Virus record (IMG/VR): IMGVR_UViG_3300044641_006018
Location: 1 to 47,610 of that record
Source of the DNA: a virus
Length of the DNA stretch: 47,610 nucleotides
Strand: one strand, 5' to 3'
Positions 10,501 to 17,596 of the stretch are shown here, in pieces. Every line of letters starts with the position of its first letter. Position 1 is the first letter of the stretch. The position numbers were made by a program, and so were the translations under genes. The notes beneath the pieces were generated by a model. The model worked only from the letters and a program-made list of their open reading frames with translations, was not told the origin of the DNA and did not search any database.

Positions 10501-11385
10501 AGAACCTAATGTATCATAAACTTTACCAAGATCTGTTAAAAGTTGAATTGTAGATTTTACTTGACCATTCGCGTCTGTGTTACTAATTCCCAAACTTTCT
10601 AAAAGATCTACAACTTTTTCTCTTTGCAGTCTCGTAAAAATTGTTTTAAATGAGTTACCAATTACAGCACCACCACGAGCAGTAGTTTGTTGAGCAGATG
10701 TAACAATAGCAATAAGTTCATTTAAACTAACACCAGATTGTGCAGCACTGCTACCAACACGCGAAATAGCATCTGCTAGATCTGCCGAACTCACAGCAAA
10801 AGCAGCGTCAACTGTGGCAAATTTGTTTACAACTTCTGTCGCTGTAACTGCTTGGTCTGCAAAGGAGTTAACAGCAGCAGTTAAAGTTTCTACACTCGCG
10901 GCTGTATCTAAACCACTTAAACGTGCAAGGATAAGGGCTTCATTAGTTCTTTTTAAAGTTTCTGTGACCCCTAACCCTTGACGAGAAAATTCAGTTGCTG
11001 CTTTAGCAACTTCTTGAAATGACTGTCCAGTATTACGAGCGATACTAAAAAGTCCAGATCCGAATTTTTGTAACTGCTCGCTAGAAACATTTAGAATAAC
11101 ATTAATATCCTGGAGTGATTTTTGAACTTCTATCGTGGATCTAACTAATGCACCAAAAGCTCTTTCTAAACCAAATATAATCCCAGCACTAGCACCGAAC
11201 GCAATAACACGAGCGTTAGACGCATCTAACGATTTATTAAATTCATTTACTTTGCCAGTAATACGTCCCAAAGGTTGGTCTCCTTTGGTTTTAAGATTTA
11301 TAGAATAGACCTTATTGACAGTTTTTTGTATATCCCTGTCTAAACGCCTAGTATTACCGCCAATATCTAAATTAATTGCAGCCAT
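4585..11385 (-). CDS. Tail tape measure protein with GFIPNFA linkers and embedded modules
   Basis: 2266 residues; the longest gene of the window, and such proteins set tail length. Residues 1-330 match the TP901-type tape measure domain: a helical region with FGASAGIIFGLE, QEVAKAATEFSRQG and TTARGGAVIGNSFKTIF. Five near-identical linkers, [YF][IV]PNFA preceded by A-G, M-G, S-G or R-G, lie near residues 543, 630, 849, 1084 and 1152. The segments between them are unlike ordinary helical tape measure sequence; two have nuclease-like residue patterns (see separate entries). Residues 1290-1400 hold Gly/Ala-rich hydrophobic helices that may cross a membrane, and the C-terminal half is helical, ending in a Gln/Asn/Thr-rich tail. 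Upstream are a purine-rich AAGGAT and a GTGTAA box. Confidence 0.95.
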   Translation of the reverse strand: MAAINLDIGGNTRRLDRDIQKTVNKVYSINLKTKGDQPLGRITGKVNEFNKSLDASNARVIAFGASAGIIFGLERAFGALVRSTIEVQKSLQDINVILNVSSEQLQKFGSGLFSIARNTGQSFQEVAKAATEFSRQGLGVTETLKRTNEALILARLSGLDTAASVETLTAAVNSFADQAVTATEVVNKFATVDAAFAVSSADLADAISRVGSSAAQSGVSLNELIAIVTSAQQTTARGGAVIGNSFKTIFTRLQREKVVDLLESLGISNTDANGQVKSTIQLLTDLGKVYDTLGSQQQAYVAEQVGGVFQINILKAALADLGKEFSIYNSALKVSAGATDQALRRNEELNKSYAAQINALQENARQLAAAGGERLLGPSIDRLVGGTNAILGGINEGDGQGIGAQLGKGIIDGLGQFIAGPGLVLIGGVLLKLFSDLSKFATGSFQQLLGLNTAATQQKDLQQSITQILSKNPDLLKLALQGTEGLNTAANALLANLKNQTVELQNQEKVAARIAKAFATQAGVRVAGGIPVVPTGKSGKAAGYIPNFAEELQAKELGAKSNVKAVRGIGKIGGKPFEANNQEFQLRNFAGTGETAVIPKYGNGIKEAAQMIARGESGSVLDKSDRNKAMGFVPNFATVDTVANLQKQASKSAGLLNQLYNVGDLKDKGIRDEYFRPTIKRVALQKNVSQYTKEADSYIKNAREKASSNPSSINKVFQNLKYGGIPIYKFTDKIKPETLLDPKKDRFNNTNIKGAMGEIDSQKRFGSGRRTAEKQGDLFGADFVVKKQGGNYLVESKITQRKIPDNILIAKALQYEGKTAGGKYKNRTIDEVKLKNIILSYAPFKNSASGFIPNFAQTKNPPIQLGNLDKIPNELGKKVLSLVYPGLSDGYTLQPATATYLKQQYRGNIPVAGINKQKLKSQLPDLDKNIGNLLVKEANQFGQALGGFNFLKSPEELPNYGAAKGAVGVAFEGGVQTLLQQKVGKQNAGIDFRNITPRLRSIFNNAPGIYDAKRSPELTNEVLQKLLNETKPGATVQKTSGKAGTDYLKRRSEAVTQLRKEGVTGSVAIRQALKDRFGIVGKAAGFIPNFAAIQDAVNRERSAGVPSSQIYVAQEKALTSANPMGIGVFNKRDEPTKKSRKDVMRRKGFARGFVPNFAVEDSQGGDLGTTIGTLTAQLSGLAFAFAFNAGQYKDSLKQLTQANLKTAKEQLKQSRLEAKRLEQRGLGNFATTAREDASKRFRASATPSILTKGKAFAGANAFGLSFAAPIIGETIKNLAGTETKERRVTGAVGAGLGQVGSFAGIGALIGKGKGAAIGTAVGAILAIPEVVNQLVSNVPELTKASQQASESLTKFSEAGQRYFTSLEKLNNAIGEDGGRNEKLIAQARNEYIQALSDLSVADQKALTQAEKLGNAQEKYAEILDKKIAEDKGAQAALAVETAVTGNITGESLKRFVGGVPRVVAKAGDAFSSTIRDALGMEQNDFFKNAVEAYTPKTAFDPASSNAKILEQSFLDLALAGTSGAKQIEKIDKVLQAIGDVNNIQTADDLKGALTNALGDSFGSRKLIEGITKATTTGLTDDASRKKAVQEVASIIVGGAQGQKTKTTGAIKSEAIGEKDRIRRIQLLKQEKSAIEATIKAIQTSIASTNIFTSALEQFAESARSFEETLRISQEFTAPKEFLSDIFSETPGVKGTSSLEKTLELGGGFAEIQNELTGTINTIFSEFKTSIRDNIQTPFDEAFAKISDNLSATTFEGVATDNIKTKGGEERTKAFEEQKKLNNTMSSVETLMQQFISGQIDDKEFQQKSITALQNVGVLTGESKKIGSDIQLAVATSGAKLLGAAQAAQQRRKQLATEAVQKVIQEKIGQALGVFGGFKGFLERPDQKSPLKQITPVIDKISEIRGRGEFRYNNRGSIKEQEKMAPALGRGFIQLYQTLNEFSGGAFRGILQKRIESGVTEPTRGRGGMRGETGGFGDIVKGIRTDLESQIKEFETRIKTESRPGGDKVLARDLQDFVNSIKKLGIENVAQLQAASATGTGTQAQFEKIFKEYGSESLKALEKLPGIGPEIAKAVAQNTGFTQDNPLLNEAQLQSSYQVQMIGFLAGIQDAIIKTGVGDAKNIKPYMVPEPTSQNAQNNQETPTTNRQQNAVQAARQTAPLEKSIVSQITALSQNTTAISNLTGAIASLKSSIDQPQVNNQTAPQNNTPTITNQTSAPVSVIVQANTPASDIANAVGEAVQRSIPAIVEKVRLAMGEKVPPAVRNTI
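8152..8823 (-). other. PD-(D/E)XK-like module 2 inside the tape measure
   Basis: Residues about 855-1078, bounded by linkers 3 and 4. It has GVAFEGGVQTLL (E972), NAGIDF (D991) and GIYDAKRS (D1011, K1013), the same order and similar spacing of acidic and lysine residues as module 1, with D-A-K replacing E-S-K. A second, more diverged endonuclease-fold domain is the simplest reading. Low overall identity to module 1 means independent acquisition or fast divergence is possible. Confidence 0.4.
8851..9468 (-). other. PD-(D/E)XK-like module 1 inside the tape measure
   Basis: Residues about 640-845 of the tape measure, bounded by linkers 2 and 3. It contains GAMGEIDSQKRF (E758), then GADFVV (D782), then YLVESKI (E795, K797). 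An acidic residue on a helix followed by D-x(12)-E-x-K on adjoining strands is the signature of restriction-endonuclease-fold nucleases. The assignment is by pattern only; no structure or profile was computed. Confidence 0.5.
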
Positions 11386-11416
11386 AAATTATCCTTAATC
11401 CTTGTAATATAATTAT

Positions 11417-11422
11417 TTACAC
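11417..11422 (-). promoter_or_regulatory. GTGTAA box before the tape measure gene
   Basis: GTGTAA on the minus strand, 31 nt before the ATG at 11385, in the only sizeable gap of this stretch. It is the longest spacing of the set. Confidence 0.45.
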
Positions 11423-11425
11423 TAA

Positions 11426-12436
11426 TTAATTATTTATACGCGCATTTAAATAGTCAGATTTTTCTAGAGTACCGCCTTTTTCTTCTACCATCTGTAATAG
11501 GCTTTTGCCTTTAATTTTTTCCACTTTTACACCTAATTCTTTTAAATCTTCGCGTGTCGCCCCAACATAACTACTAACGGCATTACTTTTATCTGTTTTT
11601 TGGTTTTTTACCGTATTACCACCCTGTTTATTTTCAACCCAATCTACAAATTTTTCTGGATTATAAAGCACCTCTTCATTTATTGGTTTACCGTCTTCTG
11701 CATAATTTTTAATAATTTGTTTATACATTTTACCATATAATAATAAATCAATTTGATATTTCGAACATTGAACGGTAGGTCTACCCCAAAATTCATAAGA
11801 TGATTCGCTTAAATAAATTAAATTTTGAAAAAATCCACAAGAAGCTGTCATTTTAATATTTCTTTCATTCAAAAAAGAAGAATAATTAAAATAAGTATTT
11901 TTAATTTTTTCTATTATATCTTCATTATTCTCATAATAATCTTTTATATCTTTAAAAAATTTATTTTTACATTCGCAATCTTGATATGTAAAAAATATTA
12001 ATAATTGTTCAGTCAACCTATTGTTAATAAAATCTTCTAGACTATAACTGATAATATCCCTTCTTTCTTTATTATAACTCATTAGAATAGCCTTATTTTT
12101 TAAAATTTGGCTATCGATATCCTTTTTTTGTGAAAGGAATTGTAATTTTTCTTTTGTTTTTATTAAATTAGATATAGTTTTTTCTAATAAGGAAATTTGA
12201 CTTTCTTTTTGTCGTGACCACCAACCTCCATTGATAGCCTCGTCAATAATTTCAGATTCAGAAGATAGGCCTTTACTTTTACCAATTTTAGCTAATAAAT
12301 CATAACTAGCGTAATTTTCAAAATGTTCGGCTATAGTGGGATGTTTAAAATAAATTATCTGATTATTAATTTCTGCCTGTGAAAAACCTTTGCTAATTTC
12401 ACTATATATTTTACCATATTCGCTATGCTCTTGCAC
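11426..12436 (-). CDS. Putative tail assembly protein upstream of the tape measure
   Basis: 336 residues, unrecognised. The start appears to be GTG at 12436, one base after the TAA (12438-12440) of the preceding gene. The protein is charged and mainly helical, with a possible coiled coil at 85-130 and an FFTYQDCECKNKFF segment near residue 150. In many phages the gene or genes between tail tube and tape measure encode tape-measure chaperones, sometimes joined by a ribosomal frameshift; position fits that job. I see no convincing slippery heptamer at the junction of the two ORFs. Residues about 290-330 (EDLKELGVKVEKIKGKSLLQ) could form a small helix-turn-helix. The function is inferred from position only. 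Confidence 0.6.
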   Translation of the reverse strand: MQEHSEYGKIYSEISKGFSQAEINNQIIYFKHPTIAEHFENYASYDLLAKIGKSKGLSSESEIIDEAINGGWWSRQKESQISLLEKTISNLIKTKEKLQFLSQKKDIDSQILKNKAILMSYNKERRDIISYSLEDFINNRLTEQLLIFFTYQDCECKNKFFKDIKDYYENNEDIIEKIKNTYFNYSSFLNERNIKMTASCGFFQNLIYLSESSYEFWGRPTVQCSKYQIDLLLYGKMYKQIIKNYAEDGKPINEEVLYNPEKFVDWVENKQGGNTVKNQKTDKSNAVSSYVGATREDLKELGVKVEKIKGKSLLQMVEEKGGTLEKSDYLNARINN

Positions 12437-12437
12437 A

Positions 12438-13226
12438 TTATTCAGGCTTTATTTCTACGATTTCTTGTATATTATTTACTTCTTGTAATGGCTCTTCTTC
12501 TTTTTTACTTTCAGAAGGCTCTTCTGTATCTTTTAAAAATGCCTTGTCGTAATTTTTAAAATCGTCCTCTGACTCAGCTCTACCTAAAAACCATAGAGTA
12601 ATTAAATAAGTAATTCTGCGAATTACGCCAAGAATAAATTCATATTTATCTTCATTATCTTCATAATTATCATACATAGATAATTTGTCAGAAAAGGATT
12701 CTCCATTAAAAATTGGTAAATATTCTTGATCATTTTTTTGATAAGCGATATGTAATATCCACCATAAAATTGCACGATTTCTTGCTTTTGCTTCAGCTGT
12801 ATTTTCAAAAATGGATATTTGAGAAGTTTCAAATGAATGAATTTCTTTTCTAATATCTTCCAATTCAGAAGTAAGTTCATCAACACGAGCTTTCTCTTTT
12901 TCGCTTTTTTCAGATTCGCCTTTAATTAAAATAGATTGTAATTCAAATGATAAATCTCTAAATTTTAATAATAATTGACCGTAAACTTCACGATCATTTT
13001 CGCTGATACTTCCACCGCCATTTGATAAAATAGTATTCCATGCGGCTTTAGGCAATACTCCAGCTTTTGCAAATCTTGATGTTTCAGCTGCATAAAATAA
13101 ATCAGCCTCTTCACGCATTCTTCTATTTGGTTTTAATAGGGCAAAATTGTGTTCAATTTTATTAGTTGATCCGTCATCTTTTTTTACAATTTCAAAAGAT
13201 TTAAATTCGTATAGCCATTTATTCAT
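12438..13226 (-). CDS. Putative tail assembly chaperone
   Basis: 262 residues. The N-terminal 60 residues (basic, aromatic, with NFALLKPNRRMREEADLFYAAE) look like a structured domain; residues 85-140 form a probable coiled coil rich in Glu, Lys and Leu, followed by a hydrophobic helix and a very acidic tail (EEEPLQEVNN). Proteins that begin with a short beta segment plus an R-R-x-R-E-E-A motif and sit between tail tube and tape measure are usually tail assembly chaperones. No enzymatic motif was found. Confidence in a real gene is high; confidence in the role is modest. Confidence 0.65.
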   Translation of the reverse strand: MNKWLYEFKSFEIVKKDDGSTNKIEHNFALLKPNRRMREEADLFYAAETSRFAKAGVLPKAAWNTILSNGGGSISENDREVYGQLLLKFRDLSFELQSILIKGESEKSEKEKARVDELTSELEDIRKEIHSFETSQISIFENTAEAKARNRAILWWILHIAYQKNDQEYLPIFNGESFSDKLSMYDNYEDNEDKYEFILGVIRRITYLITLWFLGRAESEDDFKNYDKAFLKDTEEPSESKKEEEPLQEVNNIQEIVEIKPE

Positions 13227-13235
13227 ATAATTATG

Positions 13236-13460
13236 TTATTTTTTATTTAATACTAAATCAAAATTATTTAACTGTTCTTCTATATTTCTATAGGAATCAT
13301 TGCCAGTATCTAAAACACGCTTTCTTAAACGTTGGTATTCATCATAAGAAATTTTTTGTTGATCTCGCAAATCTTCAAGAATATATAAAAAACTTAAATA
13401 TAGTTTTTTGATATCACGAGAAATAATACCTTTTATAAAATTATTAATATCAATATCCAT
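13236..13460 (-). CDS. Small helical protein between tail tube and chaperone genes
   Basis: 74 residues, predicted helical with alternating charges (ILEDLRDQQKISYDEYQRLR). It starts its own segment after the tail-tube terminator, with a GTGTAA box 30 nt upstream and AAAGGT just before the ATG, and it stops 10 nt before the next gene. No family recognised; an assembly cofactor is possible from position. Confidence 0.6.
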   Translation of the reverse strand: MDIDINNFIKGIISRDIKKLYLSFLYILEDLRDQQKISYDEYQRLRKRVLDTGNDSYRNIEEQLNNFDLVLNKK

Positions 13461-13490
13461 ACCTTTAAAATACCTTTGCCTTATAAAGTT

Positions 13491-13496
13491 TTACAC
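13491..13496 (-). promoter_or_regulatory. GTGTAA box before the 74-residue gene
   Basis: GTGTAA on the minus strand, 30 nt before the ATG at 13460 and directly after the terminator of the tail-tube gene. A new promoter is expected exactly here if transcription stops at the hairpin. Confidence 0.45.
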
Positions 13497-13500
13497 TTTA

Positions 13501-13530
13501 TAAAAAAAATGGGCACCTTTTGGTGCCCAT
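13501..13530 (-). terminator. Rho-independent terminator after tail tube gene
   Basis: Nine-base-pair stem ATGGGCACC/GGTGCCCAT (13509-13517 and 13522-13530) with a TTTT loop, followed on the minus strand by a run of eight T. It lies 23 nt after the tail-tube stop, separating this abundant product from the lower-copy tail genes. Confidence 0.9.
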
Positions 13531-13552
13531 TTAATTATAATTTAATATTTAA

Positions 13553-14680
13553 TTATACAACAACCGTGAATGGATCATAAGATCCAGAAATAAAGATACC
13601 ACGATCAGTTTGCTGGGCACTACCAACTTGAACTTCAAATGTAGCACTCATTGTGGCATTGTCACCGATTGCAGAGCTAAAGCTTTGCGATGTTAGTTTA
13701 GCGCCTTTAAATTCATATGTCAAGGCTGCTGTTCCAGTACCACCACAAGCTTGTCTTCTCATTGTAATAGTGAAGTTGTTCAAGTTTTGATCGCAAAGTA
13801 AACTAGATAAATCTCCAGTTCCTTGGATATCACCAACTTCAGCATTCATTTCTAATGTAGCCGTAACTGGGAAATCGATTTCACGAGAGAAGGCGAAGCG
13901 AGAACCCATTCTTTGTAATGGTGTTCTTGCTAAGTCAACTGTTAAAGTAAAATCTTGAACTTTAAGGTCAGTATTATCAAAACCTAAGATACCAGTAGGA
14001 GTAAAAGTAATGTCACCAGGAAGTAATGCGGTTGGAATATTGACTCCAGTAACAGCAGAAGCTTGTGGCAATCTAAAACGGGAACCCGTTAAAAGCTGAC
14101 CATTAATTGGATCTACTGCTGGAGAAGGAGTACCACGAAGTGTTGCGCTTGCATCTCCAAGATTTGAATAAATACGAACATTCAAAGCTTCCAAATCTAC
14201 GGTCGCAGTTGGGATATCACCAATTGCAGCATTAACACTATATGATGTAATATAAGCATTACCAACAGCAATAACACCACTTCTTGCGTTTGTATATCCG
14301 GCGGCATCGTTACCTTCGTCAGCAATTAATAAATAGTAATTTTTTTCATCTGTGGTTTTAGTTAATAGCCCAGAAATACAAGAAGAATTTGATGCAGAGC
14401 CGGTCGTTGCGGCAGTTAAACCAAGAAGTCTTTCGTTAAGACCGTCTGTTAAATAGTAAGACATGCTTGCATTTACAGTGGGCGCCTCTGTTTCAATACG
14501 GTCAATAGAGGCTAAGTTACCAAATTGGTTTACATCTGTGAAATTTCTACTAAAATCTTCATCAAAAGATTGGACACGGCCTAACTGTCTAACAGTATTA
14601 ATTCCAGTTTGCATTCCACTTGCTGGTACTTGGCTAGCATAGAGAGCCAACACGTTATAAATTGTTCTATTTCTTGGCAT
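13553..14680 (-). CDS. Major tail tube protein
   Basis: 375 residues. The N-terminal half (GRVQSFDEDFSRNFTDVNQF, TEAPTVNASMSYYLTDG) is the pattern of phage tail tube subunits, in which a two-sheet barrel polymerises into the tube. The second half repeats a similar beta pattern (FSREIDFPVTATLEMNAEVG, MSATFEVQVG), so it may hold two tube-like domains. A strong terminator follows, the capsid/connector block precedes, and tape-measure genes come next, all fitting a highly expressed tail subunit. A degenerate ATGTAA box lies 8 nt before the ATG. Confidence 0.8.
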   Translation of the reverse strand: MPRNRTIYNVLALYASQVPASGMQTGINTVRQLGRVQSFDEDFSRNFTDVNQFGNLASIDRIETEAPTVNASMSYYLTDGLNERLLGLTAATTGSASNSSCISGLLTKTTDEKNYYLLIADEGNDAAGYTNARSGVIAVGNAYITSYSVNAAIGDIPTATVDLEALNVRIYSNLGDASATLRGTPSPAVDPINGQLLTGSRFRLPQASAVTGVNIPTALLPGDITFTPTGILGFDNTDLKVQDFTLTVDLARTPLQRMGSRFAFSREIDFPVTATLEMNAEVGDIQGTGDLSSLLCDQNLNNFTITMRRQACGGTGTAALTYEFKGAKLTSQSFSSAIGDNATMSATFEVQVGSAQQTDRGIFISGSYDPFTVVV

Positions 14681-14688
14681 AAGTATAA

Positions 14689-14694
14689 TTACAT
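14689..14694 (-). promoter_or_regulatory. Degenerate ATGTAA box before tail tube gene
   Basis: ATGTAA on the minus strand, 8 nt before the start at 14680: one mismatch to the GTGTAA box, at one of the preferred distances. Weaker than the other members. Confidence 0.3.
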
Positions 14695-14725
14695 CATTAA
14701 TCTATTCCAGACACCTAAAATTCTT

Positions 14726-15574
14726 TTAGTTTCTGGGTTGTCTTATGCTTTCTAACTCAAAATCAACGATAGCTGCCACGCATTTTTTATTAATTTTAGA
14801 ATTATCAATTTCATCTAATTTTGAGACAGTTACTTTATTAATATTTACTAAATTATAATCTGGCTGATTTTTACATAAATCATTATAATTAAAACTATTT
14901 CCCGTTTTAAAATCTCCAAGATAATTAAATGGAAAATCTTGCGCATTTAATATTGGAAATACCTTTCGAGCGCTATCATTTAATATAGAAATTAATCCAT
15001 CTAATGAAAAACTATTTGAAGCCAATATAATACATCTAATTATTGTTTGAGTGGTATCTTCCCCGCCAAAAGCAAAAGGTATATTTTCGCCCATGCGATG
15101 TTTTATAAAAACACATGGGTAAGGAGTATCTAAATAAGTTAGCCCTCCAGTAATTTGGGTTATTTTAGGTGTTACGTTATATGCTTTTTCAAATAACAAT
15201 TTTTCCTCACGTTCATCTGTATAATAAATATTATATTCTTTAAAACTATAATTTACCGTAACATTATTAGAATTTGTATTATTATTTAAAATTGCCCTAC
15301 CTTTATTAAAATCAATATTTAATCCACTTGTACCACGCGCAATGTAATTTCCATTAAGAAAAATACCAGAAGGAATATTTGAATTTTGTATACTACTATC
15401 ATAAACCCATTGACGAAATGGCGCGCTATAAACAGAGTTCGTTGGAAAATTTGGATCTGGTGAGTTATAAAGTTTCCCACTATAATTTATAAAAGCTTCT
15501 CCCTTATGTAAAATTTCATGATCTAGCCATAAATAAAAACTAGACATTAAATTATTGATATATGTAGCTTTCAT
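14726..15574 (-). CDS. Neck or tail-completion protein
   Basis: 282 residues, unrecognised family. It is the last gene of the connector series and directly precedes the tail tube, the usual place of a tail terminator or tail-to-head joining protein. The start overlaps the stop of the upstream gene (4-nt ATGA). Sequence is mixed alpha/beta with FPFNYLGDFKTGNSFNYNDL near residue 215 and a C-terminal strand VAAIVDFELESI, which recalls terminator proteins ending in a beta strand. The role is positional inference. Confidence 0.6.
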   Translation of the reverse strand: MKATYINNLMSSFYLWLDHEILHKGEAFINYSGKLYNSPDPNFPTNSVYSAPFRQWVYDSSIQNSNIPSGIFLNGNYIARGTSGLNIDFNKGRAILNNNTNSNNVTVNYSFKEYNIYYTDEREEKLLFEKAYNVTPKITQITGGLTYLDTPYPCVFIKHRMGENIPFAFGGEDTTQTIIRCIILASNSFSLDGLISILNDSARKVFPILNAQDFPFNYLGDFKTGNSFNYNDLCKNQPDYNLVNINKVTVSKLDEIDNSKINKKCVAAIVDFELESIRQPRN

Positions 15575-16149
15575 TTAACCCCCAATCTTTTAATAAATTT
15601 ATTATACATTTGACTAAAATATTTTACATTTCTAAACACGCGGTTCGAATAATTATATTTACTTTGAATACCACTACCAGAACGAGAACTTGTAAAACGT
15701 CCATATAAAAATGCACCAAGTCCAGAAATTCCACGCTCGACATCTAGTAACCAACTACGCCCACCTTCCCATGGTAAAGGTGTTACAGCACCAAATTCAT
15801 CTTTAGATGGGATATTAACTTTTATTTTAAAACCATTTTTACTTACCTGGACATTACGATCTAATAAAATTTTTTGAATTAAAATTTTTACGGGTGTTGT
15901 AGGATTTGTACCCCTACTAAAACCCAAAAAAGAAAACAAATTACCATAGCCACCAAGAGTATTAGAAATATTAGATGCATTTTCTCCATCTTCTAATTCT
16001 TGAGTTACGGGGTGAGATTCAAATTCTGCACGAAATAACGCTTTTTCTTTTTCAACTTCTTGTTGCACAAGGTCTCTAACTATTTTTTTTACATTTCGAT
16101 TATTAAAAATTTCTTTTTGAATTAATCTTTTATTAATTTGTCCGGCCAT
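15571..16149 (-). CDS. Connector or neck protein
   Basis: 192 residues. The N-terminal 60 are basic and helical (KRLIQKEIFNNRNVKKIVRD, then QQEVEKEKALFRAEFESH), followed by a Gly/Ser-rich middle and a strongly basic, aromatic C-terminus (SKYNYSNRVFRNVKYFSQ). Order and length match the HK97 gp10-like or neck proteins that connect head and tail. One-base overlap with the preceding gene and ATGA with the next indicate coupled translation. No specific family recognised. Confidence 0.6.
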   Translation of the reverse strand: MAGQINKRLIQKEIFNNRNVKKIVRDLVQQEVEKEKALFRAEFESHPVTQELEDGENASNISNTLGGYGNLFSFLGFSRGTNPTTPVKILIQKILLDRNVQVSKNGFKIKVNIPSKDEFGAVTPLPWEGGRSWLLDVERGISGLGAFLYGRFTSSRSGSGIQSKYNYSNRVFRNVKYFSQMYNKFIKRLGVK

Positions 16150-16580
16150 TACTCGCTCTCCTTAAAAAATAGGGTATAAAAATCTATATTAAAAAGTCCA
16201 TGTGGACGATTTGTGCCCATAGATTGTACTGGGCGACCATCGATTTCAATTTTCTCTGCATCGCTAATAAAATCTACAAAGTCTTTTTTAGCTTTTACGC
16301 GACATAGGTTTCCGCGAATTTCTTCACGAATTTCCCCCCAACCCATCATTTTGGAAGGGTCTTGCCACTCAATACGACAATCAAACTGTCCACTAATTGG
16401 AACGTATGTTACTTCGATAGATTCCTGATCATTATATAAAAAATTATAATTGTTGTCAGTAGAGATAACAACTCTTTCGGGCGTTTTATAAACAGTTACT
16501 AGTCTAGAAAAAGTATCGTGAAGGTCATTAAATTCACTACTTAATAATAATTTTTCAGAATTTGAAACTAAACTTGCCAT
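16149..16580 (-). CDS. Head-tail connector or head-completion protein
   Basis: 143 residues, beta-rich with SIEVTYVPISGQFDCRIEWQ in the middle and a C-terminal strand GLFNIDFYTLFFKE. Small beta-barrel proteins at this position close the portal vertex (stopper proteins). The gene starts one base after its neighbour's stop and ends overlapping the next start. The role is inferred from position and length. Confidence 0.6.
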   Translation of the reverse strand: MASLVSNSEKLLLSSEFNDLHDTFSRLVTVYKTPERVVISTDNNYNFLYNDQESIEVTYVPISGQFDCRIEWQDPSKMMGWGEIREEIRGNLCRVKAKKDFVDFISDAEKIEIDGRPVQSMGTNRPHGLFNIDFYTLFFKESE

Positions 16581-16581
16581 A

Positions 16582-17118
16582 TTAATTTAATGTTCTTTGG
16601 TAGTCTTGAATTATATAATGGGTGACCCCCTCCGTATCGTCCCCAGCAATTTGATCTGGAATGGCATTATATTTAAGATACATTTTAACAGCTTTATCTA
16701 AGTCTTCTTTTGCGTCTCTAGACATAGTTCTTAAATTCTTTGAAATTTCATTCTTATTAATTTTTTTAATACTACTATCACCTTCTCTTAAATCTGTCCA
16801 ATCACTACCTTTCGTAGCTGAGCTTTTTGCCACATTTCTAGCCTCGCCTTTGAAATATTCATAATCAAATAGCATTTTATATATAGCTAATTGATCAGAT
16901 TTAAAATATGGGTAAATTTCATACCCAGTAACGTTACAATGGTTATCTTGAAGTTCTTTAATTTCAAAACATGTGCCAATTAAATTATTTAATTTACCTA
17001 TATTTGAAATATCTAAAAACCAAGCCGATACTCTAGATACAGAATAATCACTTGGCTCACCGATATCTAAATATACATTATTAAAAAATTCTTCTAAATT
17101 TTGTATTTCAGTACTCAC
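16582..17118 (-). CDS. Head-tail adaptor-like protein
   Basis: 178 residues starting at GTG (17118), with a GTGTAA box 8 nt before it. The protein is alpha-helical (FFNNVYLDIG, AIYKMLFDYEYFKGEARNVA) like adaptor proteins that bind below the portal (gp6/gp15-type). It is the first of five tightly packed connector genes. An ATG lies two bases upstream but in another frame. Confidence 0.6.
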   Translation of the reverse strand: MSTEIQNLEEFFNNVYLDIGEPSDYSVSRVSAWFLDISNIGKLNNLIGTCFEIKELQDNHCNVTGYEIYPYFKSDQLAIYKMLFDYEYFKGEARNVAKSSATKGSDWTDLREGDSSIKKINKNEISKNLRTMSRDAKEDLDKAVKMYLKYNAIPDQIAGDDTEGVTHYIIQDYQRTLN

Positions 17119-17126
17119 ATGATAAT

Positions 17127-17132
17127 TTACAC
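17127..17132 (-). promoter_or_regulatory. GTGTAA box before the adaptor gene
   Basis: GTGTAA on the minus strand, 8 nt before the GTG start at 17118. If it is a -10 element, the mRNA would begin at or next to the start codon. Confidence 0.45.
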
Positions 17133-17137
17133 AAAAA

Positions 17138-17509
17138 TTAAGCCCCTTCTCTTAAGATCTTTTGTGCTTTATTATCTAATTCTGTAATAGATTGAATATT
17201 AACGTTAGAATCTGGTGACTGAAATCTAGAATTCCATTTAATAAATTCATTGACAAGCCTATCAGATAGAACTTTTCGGTCTTGTGTCGGAATTAAACCA
17301 ATCTTATAAGCATGGGCTTGTAAATCAGTCATATTCATTTCTGCTAATTGTCCACGATATTCATCTGTACTTTTAGCCGTATAAATTGATAATTTTTCAC
17401 CTAAAATTTCATCTAAAGATGACGAAATATTACTAGGAAGAGAATTTTCATCTTTACCATGGACTTGCATGATTTTTGGTTTACGCCCACGCTTTTTAGC
17501 ATTATTCAT
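17138..17509 (-). CDS. Small basic protein downstream of capsid gene, SAP-like helices
   Basis: 123 residues. The N-terminus is Lys/Arg-rich (KKRGRKPK, an AT-hook-like patch); residues about 60-95 (MTDLQAHAYKIGLIPTQDRK) resemble SAP/Rho-N helix-extended-helix DNA-binding segments often found in small proteins beside capsid genes. It follows the capsid terminator and precedes the adaptor gene. It could be a head-completion or DNA-contact protein; the function is not established. Upstream is TATAAAATA-rich DNA but no GTGTAA box. Confidence 0.55.
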   Translation of the reverse strand: MNNAKKRGRKPKIMQVHGKDENSLPSNISSSLDEILGEKLSIYTAKSTDEYRGQLAEMNMTDLQAHAYKIGLIPTQDRKVLSDRLVNEFIKWNSRFQSPDSNVNIQSITELDNKAQKILREGA

Positions 17510-17540
17510 AATAATGATATTTTTTATTTTATAAAAAATC

Positions 17541-17572
17541 TAAAAAAAAACCGCCCCAATTAAGGGGCGGTT
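17541..17572 (-). terminator. Rho-independent terminator after major capsid gene
   Basis: Stem AACCGCCCC/GGGGCGGTT (17549-17557 and 17564-17572), six-base loop, followed on the minus strand by about nine T. It lies 24 nt after the capsid stop. Confidence 0.9.
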
Positions 17573-17596
17573 TAATTTTTAAACTATTTAATTTAA

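Noticed and set aside
12430-12445. Programmed frameshift joining the two putative tail chaperone genes
   Set aside because: No convincing slippery heptamer was seen before the stop; the second gene has its own GTG start one base after the stop.
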